A stretch of 64,000 bases of DNA from Helicobacter burdigaliensis (GTDB lineage Bacteria; Campylobacterota; Campylobacteria; Campylobacterales; Helicobacteraceae): positions 1 to 64,000 of the forward strand of contig NZ_QXJG01000006.1 of the NCBI RefSeq assembly GCF_003670295.1. Direction: 5' to 3'. Below the pieces are notes generated by a model that ran no database searches, was not told where the DNA came from, and saw nothing but the letters and a program-made list of their open reading frames with translations. Shown here piece after piece: positions 28,625-38,805 of this stretch. The position numbers and the translations under genes are program-made. The stretch's first letter is position 1; every line of letters starts with the position of its first letter.

Positions 28625-30139
28625 TTGTTTTTAGATGATGTTTATGTAAAGCAAAGAATCCAAAAAGCGCAAAGCTTAAGAGAGCTTGGCATAAATCCTT
28701 ATGCAAATGCAGTGCAAAAAGAGCAAAGCACAAAGGAATTTTTACAAAGCTTTCAAGGATTAAAAGAAAAAAGTGAAGAGGATAGAAAGGATACTTCAAA
28801 AACCTCGCAAGTGATAGGTAGAATCAAGTTTATTCGCCTTATGGGTAAGGCTGCTTTTATTAAAATTGAAGATTATAGTGGGATATTGCAAATCTATCTT
28901 TCTTCTAATGAGCTTAATGAGGGCTTTACACACTTTAAAAAATACATTGAAGTGGGAGATATTGTTGTAGCCAAAGGTTTCCCTTTTGTAACAAAAACAG
29001 GTGAGCTTAGTATGCATGCACTAGAATTTAACTTGCTAACTAAAGCAATTAGCCCATTGCCAGAAAAATATCATGGTTTAGTAGATATTGAAATGCGCTA
29101 TCGTCAAAGATATTTAGATTTAATTATGAATAAAGAAGTGCGTGATAGCTTTGCAATGCGTTCTAAAATTGTTTCTAGTGTTAGAAGATTCTTTGAAGAA
29201 AGAGATTTTTTAGAAGTGGAAACTCCTATGATGCACCCAATTCCAGGTGGTGCGAATGCAAAACCTTTTGTAACTTATCATAATGCTTTAAATGTGGAGC
29301 GTTATTTAAGGATAGCACCCGAGCTTTACCTAAAACGCTTAATTGTGGGTGGATTTGAAGCGGTTTTTGAGATTAATAGAAACTTTAGAAATGAGGGAAT
29401 GGATCATTCTCATAATCCTGAATTTACCATGATTGAATTTTATTTGGCGCATAAAAACTATAAGGATTTAATGAAACTCACAGAAGAGCTTTTTGCCTAT
29501 CTTTTAGAAAAGTTAAATCTACCTTCTAAAATCATTTTTAATGAAAAAGAAATTGATTTAAGTAGTTTTAAGCAAATTTCTTATGTGGATTCTTTAGTAG
29601 AGATTGGCGGAGTGCCTAAAGATGTCGCAATAGATGCGGACAAGCTCTATGAATATCTTTTAAGTCATGGAGTGAAGTTAGAATCTAAAATGGAATTAGG
29701 AAAATTACAAAGTGAAGCATTTGATGCATTTGTAGAAGATAAGCTTATTAATCCAACTTTCATTACAGATTTTCCTATTGCGATTAGTCCGCTTGCAAGG
29801 GCAAATGATGAAAATCCAGAAATTGCTGATAGATTTGAGTTATTTATCGGTGGAAGTGAAATTGCAAATGGATTTAGTGAGCTAAATGATCCCCTAGATC
29901 AGCTAGAGCGTTTTAAAGCACAAGTAGCAGCAAAAGAAGCAGGAGATGAAGAAGCGCAATATATGGATGAAGATTATGTGATGGCACTTTCTTATGGTAT
30001 GCCACCTACTGCTGGAGAGGGCATAGGGATAGATCGTCTTGTAATGCTTTTAACAGGCAATGTTAGCATTAAAGATGTGATTTTATTTCCAGCTTTAAAG
30101 CCACAAAAAAAGGAAACTACATTAAAGGAGCAAGAATGA
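28625..30139 (+). CDS. lysS: Lysyl-tRNA synthetase, class II
   Basis: 504 residues. The N-terminal OB anticodon-binding domain (about 55-140, [20 protein letters not shown]) precedes the class II catalytic core: motif 1 around [18 protein letters not shown], motif 2 [18 protein letters not shown], motif 3 [13 protein letters not shown] 28625 is supported by GAGGAG at 28613-28618. It charges tRNA-Lys. Its last codons overlap the glyA start by 4 nt. Confidence 0.97.
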   Translation: MFLDDVYVKQRIQKAQSLRELGINPYANAVQKEQSTKEFLQSFQGLKEKSEEDRKDTSKTSQVIGRIKFIRLMGKAAFIKIEDYSGILQIYLSSNELNEGFTHFKKYIEVGDIVVAKGFPFVTKTGELSMHALEFNLLTKAISPLPEKYHGLVDIEMRYRQRYLDLIMNKEVRDSFAMRSKIVSSVRRFFEERDFLEVETPMMHPIPGGANAKPFVTYHNALNVERYLRIAPELYLKRLIVGGFEAVFEINRNFRNEGMDHSHNPEFTMIEFYLAHKNYKDLMKLTEELFAYLLEKLNLPSKIIFNEKEIDLSSFKQISYVDSLVEIGGVPKDVAIDADKLYEYLLSHGVKLESKMELGKLQSEAFDAFVEDKLINPTFITDFPIAISPLARANDENPEIADRFELFIGGSEIANGFSELNDPLDQLERFKAQVAAKEAGDEEAQYMDEDYVMALSYGMPPTAGEGIGIDRLVMLLTGNVSIKDVILFPALKPQKKETTLKEQE

Positions 30140-31386
30140 GTTATTTACTAGAGCAAACCGATAAGGAAATTTTTGATTATATTCAATGTGAGCTAGAGCG
30201 TCAAAATACGCATTTAGAGATGATCGCAAGTGAGAATTTTACTTTTCCAAGCGTTATGGAAGCTATGGGTAGTGTGCTGACAAATAAATATGCAGAGGGC
30301 TATCCGTATAAACGCTATTATGGTGGCTGTGAGTTTGTAGATAAGATTGAAGAGTTAGCAATTAATCGTGCTAAAAAGCTTTTTGGATGTGAATTTGCAA
30401 ATGTGCAACCCCATGCGGGTTCTCAAGCAAATGCAGCAGTATATGCAGCACTTTTAAAGCCTTATGATAAGATTCTAGGCATGGATTTAAGCCATGGTGG
30501 GCATTTAACTCATGGGGCAAAAGTAAGCACAAGCGGGCAAATGTATCAAAGTTTCTTTTATGGTGTGGAGCTTGATGGGCGTATTAACTATGATAAAGTA
30601 GAAGAGATTGCAAAAAGTGTGAAGCCAAACTTAATCGTATGTGGGTTTAGTGCTTATTCAAGAGAGCTTGATTTTAAAAGATTTAGTGAGATTGCAAAAA
30701 GTGTAGGGGCAATTTTAATGGCGGATATTGCTCATGTTGCAGGGCTTGTGGTAGCAGGTGAATATCCAAACCCATTCCCTTATGCAGATGTGGTAACTAC
30801 AACCACACATAAGACTTTAAGAGGGCCTAGAGGAGGACTAATCCTAACAAACAATGAAGAATATGCTAAAAAAATTGATAAGGCAGTATTTCCTGGAATG
30901 CAAGGAGGTCCTTTAATGCATGTGATTGCAGGAAAAGCAGTTGGCTTTGGTGAAAATCTAAAGCCTTCTTGGAAAGAGTATGCTAAACAAGTAAAAATTA
31001 ATGCTAGAATTTTAGCAAGCATACTTATGCAAAGAGGATATAAAATAGTAAGTGATGGAACAGATAATCACTTAGTATTGCTGTCTTTGCTTGATAGAGA
31101 TTTTAGTGGTAAAGATGCAGATTTAGCACTAGGAAATGCAGGAATTACTGTGAATAAAAACACAGTTCCAGGAGAGAATCGAAGTCCTTTTGTAACAAGT
31201 GGTGTGAGAATTGGCTCTCCAGCACTCACTGCAAGAGGTTTTAAAGAAAAAGAATTTGAAATTGTTGCAACAAAAATTGCAGATGTGTTAGATGATATAC
31301 AAAATACACAAAAACAAGAGAAAATAAAAAGTGAATTAAAGGAACTTGCGTTACAATTTCCTGTGTATAATAAGGCAATATTTTAA
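30136..31386 (+). CDS. glyA: Serine hydroxymethyltransferase
   Basis: 416 residues, PLP fold type [21 protein letters not shown] is the N-terminal signature and [16 protein letters not shown] carries the PLP lysine (Lys226). It interconverts serine and glycine, charging tetrahydrofolate with one-carbon units. It overlaps lysS by 4 nt, indicating coupled translation. Confidence 0.97.
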   Translation: MSYLLEQTDKEIFDYIQCELERQNTHLEMIASENFTFPSVMEAMGSVLTNKYAEGYPYKRYYGGCEFVDKIEELAINRAKKLFGCEFANVQPHAGSQANAAVYAALLKPYDKILGMDLSHGGHLTHGAKVSTSGQMYQSFFYGVELDGRINYDKVEEIAKSVKPNLIVCGFSAYSRELDFKRFSEIAKSVGAILMADIAHVAGLVVAGEYPNPFPYADVVTTTTHKTLRGPRGGLILTNNEEYAKKIDKAVFPGMQGGPLMHVIAGKAVGFGENLKPSWKEYAKQVKINARILASILMQRGYKIVSDGTDNHLVLLSLLDRDFSGKDADLALGNAGITVNKNTVPGENRSPFVTSGVRIGSPALTARGFKEKEFEIVATKIADVLDDIQNTQKQEKIKSELKELALQFPVYNKAIF

Positions 31387-31407
31387 TAAAAAGGGAAGTT
31401 AGAGTAG

Positions 31408-31953
31408 ATGGTTACAGAATTAGATTTAAAACTTATTAAGATGATTACTTCGCATTATTGGATAAAGCAAAGTGGAATTGGGCAAAAGATCCATCATAAT
31501 GGCAGAATTTTTTATGATAAATTTCAAAGAGTGGATGAGCCGCTAACTAGGAATTTGTTGCAAAGTCATTTTAAAAAAGAAATCACCATTGCTCACTCTT
31601 TGTTTAACGCTCAAGACAAAGTAGAAAATATTGTATTTGACTATAATGGATTTAACGCAGAGCGTTTTTGGCATAGAGCACAACTGCTTTTAAGAGAGGA
31701 AGGGTTTATTAATTTTACAGCTTATGAAACAAAAACGCCCGGACATTTACATCTTTATGTGCATAAGGGACATACAACTTTTCAAGAGGCATGTCAGTTA
31801 GCAAAAGTCTTGGGTGCAAAATTAGCACAAAAGATGCCAACAGAGTGGAAAATGTTCCCTTCACTTGATATTCCTAAAAATTATAATATTTTGGTAGTGC
31901 CTTATAATGTGTATAATAAAGAACGCGGTGCTTCATGGTCAAGACATATGTAA
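31408..31953 (+). CDS. DUF1882-type conserved Campylobacterota protein
   Basis: 181 residues without signal or membrane segment. Notable stretches are [40 protein letters not shown] and [19 protein letters not shown], which is rich in His. The protein sits directly after glyA in Helicobacter as I recall, and is labelled DUF1882 there. Function is unknown; the His-rich [11 protein letters not shown] suggests metal or nucleotide-phosphate binding but nothing more can be said. Confidence 0.75.
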   Translation: MVTELDLKLIKMITSHYWIKQSGIGQKIHHNGRIFYDKFQRVDEPLTRNLLQSHFKKEITIAHSLFNAQDKVENIVFDYNGFNAERFWHRAQLLLREEGFINFTAYETKTPGHLHLYVHKGHTTFQEACQLAKVLGAKLAQKMPTEWKMFPSLDIPKNYNILVVPYNVYNKERGASWSRHM

Positions 31954-31968
31954 AATAAAGGAGAAAAG

Positions 31969-32739
31969 ATGTCAGAAATCAAAATTCACAAAGATGAAAA
32001 AGAAGAAGGAATTGAGTTAAATGATTTGCTAATCAGCGATGCAGATGGAGAAGAGATAAAGAGTGGCTCTAGTAAGAAAATTATGTTACTTGGAGCAATT
32101 ATTGTTATTTTATTTGCAGCGATTATTTTTATTATTTATCTTATGCAAGGAGAAGATACTAATAAAGTAGCTACACAAGCACCCGTGCAAACTGAAAAGG
32201 TAGAAATGCCACAAAACTTGCCACCTATCCAAGCTCAAGATGATAAGCAAATGCCTATCCAAGCTAATACAGATATACAAACAAGCAATTCAGATGAGCA
32301 GTTTCAGCGAATTATTGAACAAATTAAATCACAACAAGCAGGCAATGCTACAAACAATACTCAAGCAACTACACAAAAGCCAAAAGAGCCTGTAAAACCA
32401 CAAGAACCAGTAGCACCAGCAATAAAGGAACAAGCAAAAGAAGAAGCTAAAAGCCCTAAAGATACTTTTAAGCAAATACAAGCAAATAATCCACAAGAGC
32501 AAGGAGCAGAGGCTACTAAAGGTTTTTATATCCAAGTGGGTTCTTTTAGTAAATATTCTCCAAATAAGCAACTAATGAATGCAATTTCAAAAGAGCAACT
32601 TAGCTATCGTATGCAAAAAGCAGGGGATACCAATAGGCTTTTAATCGGTCCTTTTAATACAAGAGCAGAAGCCAAAGCAAAACTAGAAGAAGTTAAGGCA
32701 AAAATTAATAAAGATGCCTTTATTAAAGAGATTAAATAA
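31969..32739 (+). CDS. SPOR-domain inner-membrane protein
   Basis: 256 residues. A cytoplasmic acidic N-terminus is followed by one transmembrane helix (about 39-59, LLGAIIVILFAAIIFIIYLM), a long low-complexity Gln/Pro/Thr linker (60-180), and a C-terminal SPOR domain (FYIQVGSFSKYSPNKQLM to the end). SPOR domains bind denuded peptidoglycan at the septum (established), so a role near cell division is likely. AAAGGAG precedes ATG 31969. Confidence 0.85.
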   Translation: MSEIKIHKDEKEEGIELNDLLISDADGEEIKSGSSKKIMLLGAIIVILFAAIIFIIYLMQGEDTNKVATQAPVQTEKVEMPQNLPPIQAQDDKQMPIQANTDIQTSNSDEQFQRIIEQIKSQQAGNATNNTQATTQKPKEPVKPQEPVAPAIKEQAKEEAKSPKDTFKQIQANNPQEQGAEATKGFYIQVGSFSKYSPNKQLMNAISKEQLSYRMQKAGDTNRLLIGPFNTRAEAKAKLEEVKAKINKDAFIKEIK

Positions 32740-32747
32740 ATCTCTTT
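32725..32747. terminator. Bidirectional hairpin between SPOR gene and prmC
   Basis: A perfect 9-bp stem, AAAGAGATT and AATCTCTTT, with a 5-nt loop spans the SPOR-gene stop codon. It lies between convergent genes. The A-run on one side and T-run on the other would let it act on either strand, though the stem is AT-rich and weak. Confidence 0.5.
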
Positions 32748-32752
32748 AAAGG

Positions 32753-33577
32753 CTAAAACTCTAAAATAAATCCTCTATCTAAATTTGCCAAATCTTTATA
32801 AAATTCCAAATTTTTATAGTTAAATTTTTGTGTATAGTTATAAATACTTTCTTTTTGATCATAGCCCATTTCACAAATTAAAAAAGGGATTTGTAATTGA
32901 TAGGCTAAGTCTATGAGATGATGGAGAATCTCATCTCCTTCTTCTCCTCCAAAAAGTGCGATTTTTGGTTCATATTCTAAGGGTTTTGGCAGACTAAAAC
33001 CTTCTTTGATATAAGGTGGATTAGAGATTAATAAATCAAAAGATTTTATTTTGCCACAATTAAAATCTAAATAAGCACTTTTATGCAAAGTAAGATTAGA
33101 AATCTGAAATTTTTCTTTATTGACATAAGCATTAAATAAAGCTTCAGGGGAAATATCGCTTGCACTAAAATTACAAAGAGGTAGCATTTTGGCTAGTGTT
33201 ATGCTCAAAATCCCACTTCCAACTCCAACTTCTGCTATATTTTTAAGGTGGTTTTTTTGTATGGTTTTTAGTGCTAAATCAACCAGTATTTCACTTTCAG
33301 GACGCGGAATTAATGCACCATGTGAGATATAAAATTCACTAGAATAAAAACTAACATTTTCTATAATATATTCAATAGGTTCGTAATTTTTGCGTCTTTT
33401 GATAAAATTTAAATATCTTTTTTGGCTAAAAGAGTCTAAGATTGTCAAAAAATGTGTATGAAGGTAAATTCTATCTACACCTAGCGTATAAGCAAGGAGC
33501 AATTCAGCTTCTAAAAGACTTCTAGGAAATTTATGGAGCTCACTCGCTCCAAACTTTAAAGCTTCTTGAATAAGCAT
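32753..33577 (-). CDS. prmC: Release factor glutamine methyltransferase PrmC
   Basis: 274 residues. A small helical N-terminal domain is followed by a Rossmann methyltransferase with IAEVGVGSGILSITLAKML (motif I) and the substrate-amide motif NPPY at 186-189. It methylates the GGQ glutamine of RF1 and RF2. Its start overlaps the stop of the M48 protease gene upstream on the minus strand by 1 nt. Confidence 0.94.
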   Translation of the reverse strand: MLIQEALKFGASELHKFPRSLLEAELLLAYTLGVDRIYLHTHFLTILDSFSQKRYLNFIKRRKNYEPIEYIIENVSFYSSEFYISHGALIPRPESEILVDLALKTIQKNHLKNIAEVGVGSGILSITLAKMLPLCNFSASDISPEALFNAYVNKEKFQISNLTLHKSAYLDFNCGKIKSFDLLISNPPYIKEGFSLPKPLEYEPKIALFGGEEGDEILHHLIDLAYQLQIPFLICEMGYDQKESIYNYTQKFNYKNLEFYKDLANLDRGFILEF

Positions 33578-34794
33578 TAAGAAATTGCCATTTTCTCACA
33601 ATTTAGAGCGATAAGCCTTGCCATTAGTGGAGGGTGGCTATAATAGAATCTCATATAAAGAGGATGTGAGAGTGGAAAGGAATTGTTTTCTTTCACTAGC
33701 ACTAAAAGTGCTTTAGCCAAGTCTTCTTTGCTTGTGAGTTCTGCTCCAAATTTATCAGCATTAAATTCATTTTTGCAACTAAAAAAACTAAAAATAGGCA
33801 TAAAATAAAAACCTATTAAATTGCTAAAAAGTAGTAGAAAAATGATAAAAATATGAGGTGAGGGTTCTAGGTTTGCTAGAGTGAAAATTTCATTAGGAAG
33901 ATTACCTATGATAAAAAATAAAATACTTAGCATAATCACCATAAAACCTATCATCTTATAAATATCATTGTGTTTAAAATGCCCTAATTCATGCCCTAAA
34001 ACAGCCAAAAGAGATTCTTTTGAAATTTTTTTAATGAGTGTATCAAATAAAACTACGCGTTTTGTTTTGCCAAAACCAGCAAAATAAGCATTTAGCCTAC
34101 CATCTCTCTTAGAAGCATCCATTACAAACACACCACTAGATTGAAATCCCACTCTTTCTAAAAGATTTTGTATAGAATTCTTTAAATCTTCATTATCTAA
34201 TGGAGTAAATTTGTTAAATAAAGGAGCGATGAGAGTGGGATAGAGTAGATTTGTAGCTAAAATAAGAGCAATGCTTAAAAGGAGTGCATAAAGCCACCAA
34301 TTTGCAATATTTGTGATAATAAAAACGAATGCAAACAACAAGATTCCACCGATAATGATAAGGAGTATTAAAGATTTTAAAGTGTCCAGAATAAAGAGTT
34401 TTAAGCCTCCTTTGGAAAAGCCAAATCTTTTATCTATAATAAGGGTTTTATAAGCAGAAAAAGGTATGGAAATTAAAGATTGAAAGAGCAAAAAGACTAG
34501 CACAAAAACAACACTTCCTAAAAGTGGAGAGCTAGAACTTAAAGGTGTTAATAAAGATTGTAGATAGTTTAAACCAAATAAAAGCCAAAATCCAAGCAAG
34601 ATAAAGTCAAAAATATTTTCAAATAAAGATATTTTTTCTCTAATGATGGCATAATTTGCAGCTTTGATAAAATCATCAGAAGGCAAAATATAGGCAGGTT
34701 TAGTTTTTTCTTTAGAAAGAAAATTAAGCTGTATAAGACTTAAGAAAAGTTTTGGCAAACTTAAAAATAATCCATATAAAATTACTAAAGACAA
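33577..34794 (-). CDS. M48 family (Ste24/CAAX-type) membrane zinc metalloprotease
   Basis: 405 residues with about seven hydrophobic segments. The zinc site HELGH is at 268-272 and the third ligand is probably Glu343 in NEFNADKFG. DASKRDGRLNAYFAGFGKTK is typical of Ste24-type peptidases. Prenylated substrates are not expected in bacteria; a membrane-protein quality-control role is likely. It is the first gene of a two-gene minus-strand unit with prmC. Confidence 0.9.
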   Translation of the reverse strand: MSLVILYGLFLSLPKLFLSLIQLNFLSKEKTKPAYILPSDDFIKAANYAIIREKISLFENIFDFILLGFWLLFGLNYLQSLLTPLSSSSPLLGSVVFVLVFLLFQSLISIPFSAYKTLIIDKRFGFSKGGLKLFILDTLKSLILLIIIGGILLFAFVFIITNIANWWLYALLLSIALILATNLLYPTLIAPLFNKFTPLDNEDLKNSIQNLLERVGFQSSGVFVMDASKRDGRLNAYFAGFGKTKRVVLFDTLIKKISKESLLAVLGHELGHFKHNDIYKMIGFMVIMLSILFFIIGNLPNEIFTLANLEPSPHIFIIFLLLFSNLIGFYFMPIFSFFSCKNEFNADKFGAELTSKEDLAKALLVLVKENNSFPLSHPLYMRFYYSHPPLMARLIALNCEKMAIS

Positions 34795-34940
34795 TTTAAG
34801 AATCCTTTTTAAAATAAATTCTATAATTATAAAACTTTCTTTCTTAAAAATTTAGAAAATTAATTATTTTTAAGTTTAATTTTGTATTTGGAGGGGGATA
34901 AAAATAAAGATTTTATAAATAAAACTAAATAAAACTTTTT

Positions 34941-34964
34941 AGAATCCTTCTTTATAAGGATTCT
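34941..34964 (-). terminator. Hairpin terminator of the lipoprotein gene
   Basis: A 9-bp perfect stem, AGAATCCTT and AAGGATTCT, with a 6-nt loop lies 16 nt past the lipoprotein stop on the minus strand. The minus-strand sequence beyond the stem is A/T-rich with a TTTT. The rest of the 185-nt gap (34795-34979) shows only A/T-rich promoter-like DNA for the M48 gene. Confidence 0.55.
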
Positions 34965-34979
34965 ATCTAAAAAATATTT

Positions 34980-35411
34980 TTAGTGATGGTTTAAAATTTG
35001 TAAAATTAAGCTATCAAAGATTTGACTATAAGGAGGATTAAAAGCAATGACAGGTATTTCAATATCTTTATAAAGTTTTATATCGCCATTTATGATTACA
35101 TTTATTTTTAATAAATATCTAGGTGTGAAGCTAAAAGAAGCAGTGGGTGAGTCATCGCCTTGTGATTCGTTATAATAATGGCTAAAATAAAACTCTATTT
35201 TTTGAATATTTGGGTTTGGATTCTTTTCATAAAGAATCTTAAAGCGATTGGTGAAAGTTTGCGAGAAACCAACAGGGATTATGCTTGTATCCTTATCTTT
35301 TGAATAAGTTATATTAGGATAATTTAGATTAGGATTTGCAAGAGGGGGATTGGCACAGCTACTAAAAAATAAACAAAAACTTAAAAGAAAAGATGTTAAA
35401 ATACTTTTCAT
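34980..35411 (-). CDS. Putative lipoprotein, unknown function
   Basis: 143 residues with a type II signal: hydrophobic stretch then FFSSC with lipidated Cys19. The mature part has an Asn/Pro-rich start, then a likely beta-sandwich (IEFYFSHYY, ASFSFTPRYLLKINVIINGD, LYKDIEIPVIAF). I do not recognise the family. The gene is monocistronic, divergent from truB across a 50-nt gap and bounded by a hairpin. Confidence 0.75.
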   Translation of the reverse strand: MKSILTSFLLSFCLFFSSCANPPLANPNLNYPNITYSKDKDTSIIPVGFSQTFTNRFKILYEKNPNPNIQKIEFYFSHYYNESQGDDSPTASFSFTPRYLLKINVIINGDIKLYKDIEIPVIAFNPPYSQIFDSLILQILNHH

Positions 35412-35461
35412 AAAAACTCCTAAAAAAAGAAATGTGATTATTATATCACTAAAGGTGTAAA

Positions 35462-36298
35462 TTGAATCGTATTTTTGTGGCTAATAAACCTATGTTTGTA
35501 TCTTCTAATAAATTTTTAACTTCTCTTAAAAAGAGGGATAATGTAGTAAAAGGAGGATTTAGTGGGATTTTAGATCCTTTTGCTTGTGGGGCTTTGATAG
35601 TGGCTTATGGACAATATACAAGGCTTTTTTCTTATCTTGCAAAAGAGCCTAAGGTATATAGAGCGACTTTGTGGCTTGGAATGAAAAGTGATTCTTTAGA
35701 TCTTGAAAATATTTTGGGTATTTATGATACACCTAGACTGGATGAAGTTAGGGTTAAAGAGATTGTAGAGAGCTTTAGCGGTGAGATTAGATTTACCCCT
35801 CCTAAATTTAGTGCTAAGAAGATTTTAGGCAAGAAAGCTTATGAACTTGCAAGAGCAGGGGAGGAAGTAAGGTTAAAAGAAGAGATGATGAAGATTTTTA
35901 AAATAGAATTTTTAGGCTATAATCATCCTTTTATTAGTTTTAGAGTGTGGGTGAGTGCAGGCTCTTATATCCGCTCTTTAGGAGAGATGATAGCTAAGGA
36001 GTTAGGCGCTTTTGGAGCACTTAGCTATTTAGAGCGAGAGAGTGAGGGGGAGTTTAGATATGAAAAAGAAAAGCCTCTAAACCCTCTTAGTATTTTGCCA
36101 TTTTGTAAGATAGAAGCTAGGGATTTAGATAATGAAGGGCTTTATTTTAAGGTGTTAAATGGCAAAAAGCTAGAACCAAAAGAATTAAAAATTTCTAAAG
36201 AGGGAGAATATATAGTGAAATTTGATGAATTTTTTTCTATAATTTCATATAAAAACCACGCAATAACATATTTACTAAATAGGATACCTTTATGTTGA
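35462..36298 (+). CDS. truB: tRNA pseudouridine(55) synthase TruB
   Basis: 278 residues. [20 protein letters not shown] contains the catalytic aspartate (LDP), matching the GTLDPLA-type motif of Tru[21 protein letters not shown] and [18 protein letters not shown] are also conserved. It isomerises U55 in the T loop of tRNAs. The start is TTG 35462, after AAAGG. It leads a tight run of genes reaching the ZorB-like gene at 42223; csrA overlaps its 3' end by 7 nt. Confidence 0.93.
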   Translation: MNRIFVANKPMFVSSNKFLTSLKKRDNVVKGGFSGILDPFACGALIVAYGQYTRLFSYLAKEPKVYRATLWLGMKSDSLDLENILGIYDTPRLDEVRVKEIVESFSGEIRFTPPKFSAKKILGKKAYELARAGEEVRLKEEMMKIFKIEFLGYNHPFISFRVWVSAGSYIRSLGEMIAKELGAFGALSYLERESEGEFRYEKEKPLNPLSILPFCKIEARDLDNEGLYFKVLNGKKLEPKELKISKEGEYIVKFDEFFSIISYKNHAITYLLNRIPLC

Positions 36299-36525
36299 TT
36301 TTATCAAGAAAAGAAAATGAAAGTATTTGTATTGGCGATGAGATTGTGATTAAGATTGTTTCTATTGACAAAGGTAGTGTGAAGATAGGTTTTGAAGCAC
36401 CGCCTAATCTTTTGATTTTGCGCGAGGAGTTAAAATTAGCAGTTTTGGAGGAAAATAAAAAGTCGCTTTCTCATAAAGAATTGCAAGCAAGTGAGTTGCC
36501 GATTTTAAAGAGTAAAACAAAATGA
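36292..36525 (+). CDS. csrA: Carbon storage regulator CsrA
   Basis: 77 residues, beginning [20 protein letters not shown] and containing [19 protein letters not shown], the classic CsrA RNA-binding fold. It represses translation by binding GGA-containing leaders; in Campylobacterota, flagellin mRNA is a major target and FliW is the protein antagonist (encoded at 62288). It overlaps truB by 7 nt and ispE by 4 nt. The C-terminal tail (from about 60) is longer than in E. coli, as expected for FliW-responsive CsrA. Confidence 0.96.
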   Translation: MLILSRKENESICIGDEIVIKIVSIDKGSVKIGFEAPPNLLILREELKLAVLEENKKSLSHKELQASELPILKSKTK

Positions 36526-37283
36526 AATCCTATGCAAAAATTAATATTTTTTTAAAAATTACAGGCAGAATGCAAGAAAATGGTGTGGGCTATCATACTC
36601 TTGTATCGCGTTTTATGTGGATTTGCAATCTTTATGATGTGCTAGAGTTTAAAGAGGGGAATGAAAAATTTGAAGTTTGTGGGAATTTTGATTGTAAATT
36701 AGAGCAAAACACTCTTTATAAAAGCTATCTTGCCCTTTTGGAAGTTTGCACAAAAGAACAAAAAGAGTTTTTAAACACGATAAAAATAGAAGTAGAAAAA
36801 AACATTCCCACAGGAAGTGGGCTAGGGGGTGGAAGCTCTAATGCGGCAAGTTTTATTTTGTGGGCGAATAAAAAGCTAGAATTAAATTTAAAAAAAGAAG
36901 AACTCTATAAGCTGGGTGCAAAGGTAGGAAGTGATGTTCCCTTTTTTTTAAGTGAAGAGGAAATAGCAAATGTAGAAGGTAGGGGAGAAGTAGTTGAAAG
37001 CACAAAAGAGAAAGCATTTGAAGTAGAGATTATCACTCCTAAAATCCATGCAGACACTAAAGAAATTTATAAACTTTATGCAAAAAACTTTTATTCTCCT
37101 ATATGTGCTAAAGAGGCTAAAGAATGGAAAGAATCTAGTAATGAAGAAGTTTTGAAAAAAGATGCAAGGGCTTTAAATGATTTACTTTTACCACTTTTAG
37201 AGCTATATCCTAGTTTGGATACATTTGTAAAAGAGGGTTATTTTTTAAGCGGTAGTGGAAGTAGTTTTTGGAGAGTGAAATGA
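36522..37283 (+). CDS. ispE: 4-diphosphocytidyl-2-C-methyl-D-erythritol kinase
   Basis: 253-residue GHMP kinase. The ATP loop is [20 protein letters not shown], the N-terminal [12 protein letters not shown] and the GSDVPFFL segment are family marks, and the C-terminal LSGSGSSFW is the third GHMP motif. It performs the fourth step of the MEP isoprenoid pathway. It overlaps csrA and smpB by 4 nt each. Confidence 0.95.
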   Translation: MKSYAKINIFLKITGRMQENGVGYHTLVSRFMWICNLYDVLEFKEGNEKFEVCGNFDCKLEQNTLYKSYLALLEVCTKEQKEFLNTIKIEVEKNIPTGSGLGGGSSNAASFILWANKKLELNLKKEELYKLGAKVGSDVPFFLSEEEIANVEGRGEVVESTKEKAFEVEIITPKIHADTKEIYKLYAKNFYSPICAKEAKEWKESSNEEVLKKDARALNDLLLPLLELYPSLDTFVKEGYFLSGSGSSFWRVK

Positions 37284-37738
37284 GTATAAAGATAGTTGCC
37301 ACAAACAAAAAAGCAACTTATGATTTTTTTATTTTTGATAAGCTAGAAGCAGGGATTGAGCTTTTAGGAAGTGAAGTGAAGTCTATCCGTGCAGGTAAGG
37401 TGAATCTAAAAGATAGTTTTATTAAGGTTGTAAATGGCGAAGCCTTTTTGTTTGGGGCGCATATTTCTGTGCTTGGCACGACAAATTTACATTATAAACC
37501 TGATGAGAAAAGAGTGCGAAAGCTACTTTTACACAGAAAGGAAATTGACAAGCTTTTTGGCAAAACGCAGGTGGTTGGAATGAGTATCGTGGCTTTAAAG
37601 CTTTATTTTAACAAACGCAACAAAGCAAAGCTAGAAATTGCACTTGCAAAAGGAAAAAATTTACACGATAAGCGTGAGAGTCTAAAAGAAAAAATCCAAA
37701 AAAGAGAAATTGCACAATCATTAAAAGAATATCAATAA
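37280..37738 (+). CDS. smpB: SsrA-binding protein SmpB
   Basis: 152 residues from ATG 37280 (ATGA overlap with ispE). KKATYDFFIFDKLEAGIELLG, SEVKSIRAGKVNLKDSFIK and the basic tail region HDKRESLKEKIQKREIA are diagnostic. It delivers tmRNA to stalled ribosomes. The ssrA RNA itself is not in this window. Confidence 0.96.
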   Translation: MSIKIVATNKKATYDFFIFDKLEAGIELLGSEVKSIRAGKVNLKDSFIKVVNGEAFLFGAHISVLGTTNLHYKPDEKRVRKLLLHRKEIDKLFGKTQVVGMSIVALKLYFNKRNKAKLEIALAKGKNLHDKRESLKEKIQKREIAQSLKEYQ

Positions 37739-37748
37739 AGGAGAAAAA

Positions 37749-38228
37749 TTGCTAGATTTAAGCTTGAAAGAAAGTGTAGAATATGGTGTTATGGGAGTTT
37801 TGCTTTTAATGAGTGTGGTGGCTTTGTGGGCTAGCATTGAAAGGTTGCTTTTTTATCGCTATATTAAATTAGTTCTTTATGAAAACAAAACAGAGTTAGA
37901 AATTGATTTATCTAAAAACTTAACAATTATCGCTACTATTGGTTCTAATGCTCCTTATGTTGGGCTTTTAGGAACGGTGTTTGGGATTATTATTGCTTTT
38001 GTGCAAATGGGGCAATCTGGCTTAGTAGATAGTGCAAGTATTATGAGTGGTTTAGCCCTAGCCTTGCAAGCCACAGCAGGGGGACTAATTGTCGCTATTC
38101 CTTCAATCATTTTTTATAATCTTTTAATGCGAAAAAGTGAAGTTTTAGTTGCAAAATGGGAAATTTTGCAAGAAAAAAAGCAAGATAAAAATTTTAGCCT
38201 AAAAGATTTAGAAGAAGGCAGAAGATGA
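37749..38228 (+). CDS. exbB: ExbB proton-channel subunit
   Basis: 159 residues with three membrane helices. The conserved ExbB/TolQ/MotA core reads ATIGSNAPYVGLLGTVFGII and LALALQATAGGLIVAIPSII. It forms the pentameric stator that, with ExbD, energises TonB for iron/nickel/B12 uptake. TTG 37749 has AAAGGAG upstream. It overlaps exbD by 4 nt. Confidence 0.94.
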   Translation: MLDLSLKESVEYGVMGVLLLMSVVALWASIERLLFYRYIKLVLYENKTELEIDLSKNLTIIATIGSNAPYVGLLGTVFGIIIAFVQMGQSGLVDSASIMSGLALALQATAGGLIVAIPSIIFYNLLMRKSEVLVAKWEILQEKKQDKNFSLKDLEEGRR

Positions 38229-38626
38229 AGCGATTTAGGAGAATGGATAGTATCAATATTGTGCCTTTTATTGATATTATGCTTGTTTTGCTTGTGATTG
38301 TTTTAACAAGTGCTACTTTCATAGCACAGGGTAAAATTCCTATTACCCTTCCTAAAGCAGAAGGTTCTAGTAAGATAGATAAACCTCTAAAGGATGTGGA
38401 AATCACTATTAATCAAAAAGGCGAATATTTTTTAGATAAGAATCTTTTAAGCCTAGAAGAGATTAAAGCAAAACTCTTACAAATGCCAAAGGAAACTCCT
38501 ATTTTATTAAGGGGGGATTCTAAAAGCTATTTGGAGCAATTTATCGCACTTGTGGGAATGCTAAATGAGATTAGTTATAGCAATGTAGATGTGCAGGTGC
38601 AACAAATAGAGCAAAAAGGAAAGTAA
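38225..38626 (+). CDS. exbD: ExbD proton-channel subunit
   Basis: 133 residues. The single N-terminal membrane helix contains the proton-carrying aspartate (SINIVPFIDIMLVLLVIVLT), and the periplasmic domain ends with YSNVDVQVQQIEQ. It partners ExbB. No tonB follows; instead its stop overlaps the start of a 59-residue ORF (TAATG), linking it to the ZorA/ZorB-like genes. Confidence 0.93.
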   Translation: MKRFRRMDSINIVPFIDIMLVLLVIVLTSATFIAQGKIPITLPKAEGSSKIDKPLKDVEITINQKGEYFLDKNLLSLEEIKAKLLQMPKETPILLRGDSKSYLEQFIALVGMLNEISYSNVDVQVQQIEQKGK

Positions 38627-38805
38627 TGTTTAGAAGTGAATATGACTTAGGGACGATAATTTCAGCGGCAATTACTTTTGCACTTGTTGTGCTTGTTATA
38701 AGGTTGGTTTTATTTTTGGCAAACCGCAAAAAAACAAATATTCAAAAACCTGATTGGCTTGTAGATGAGCGTTTTAATTTAGACAAAAAAAGGAAGAGGA
38801 AATAA
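38626..38805 (+). CDS. Small membrane protein (59 aa) between exbD and the ZorA-like gene
   Basis: This 59-codon frame starts at ATG 38626, overlapping the exbD stop (TAATG), and ends at TAA 38803-38805, overlapping the next ATG in the same TAATG fashion. The product has one hydrophobic helix (about residues 9-32, TIISAAITFALVVLVIRLVL) and a very basic C-terminus (DKKRKRK). Reciprocal stop/start overlaps and an AAAGGAA upstream argue for real translation. I recognise no family. It could be an accessory subunit of either neighbouring ion channel. Confidence 0.7.
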   Translation: MFRSEYDLGTIISAAITFALVVLVIRLVLFLANRKKTNIQKPDWLVDERFNLDKKRKRK

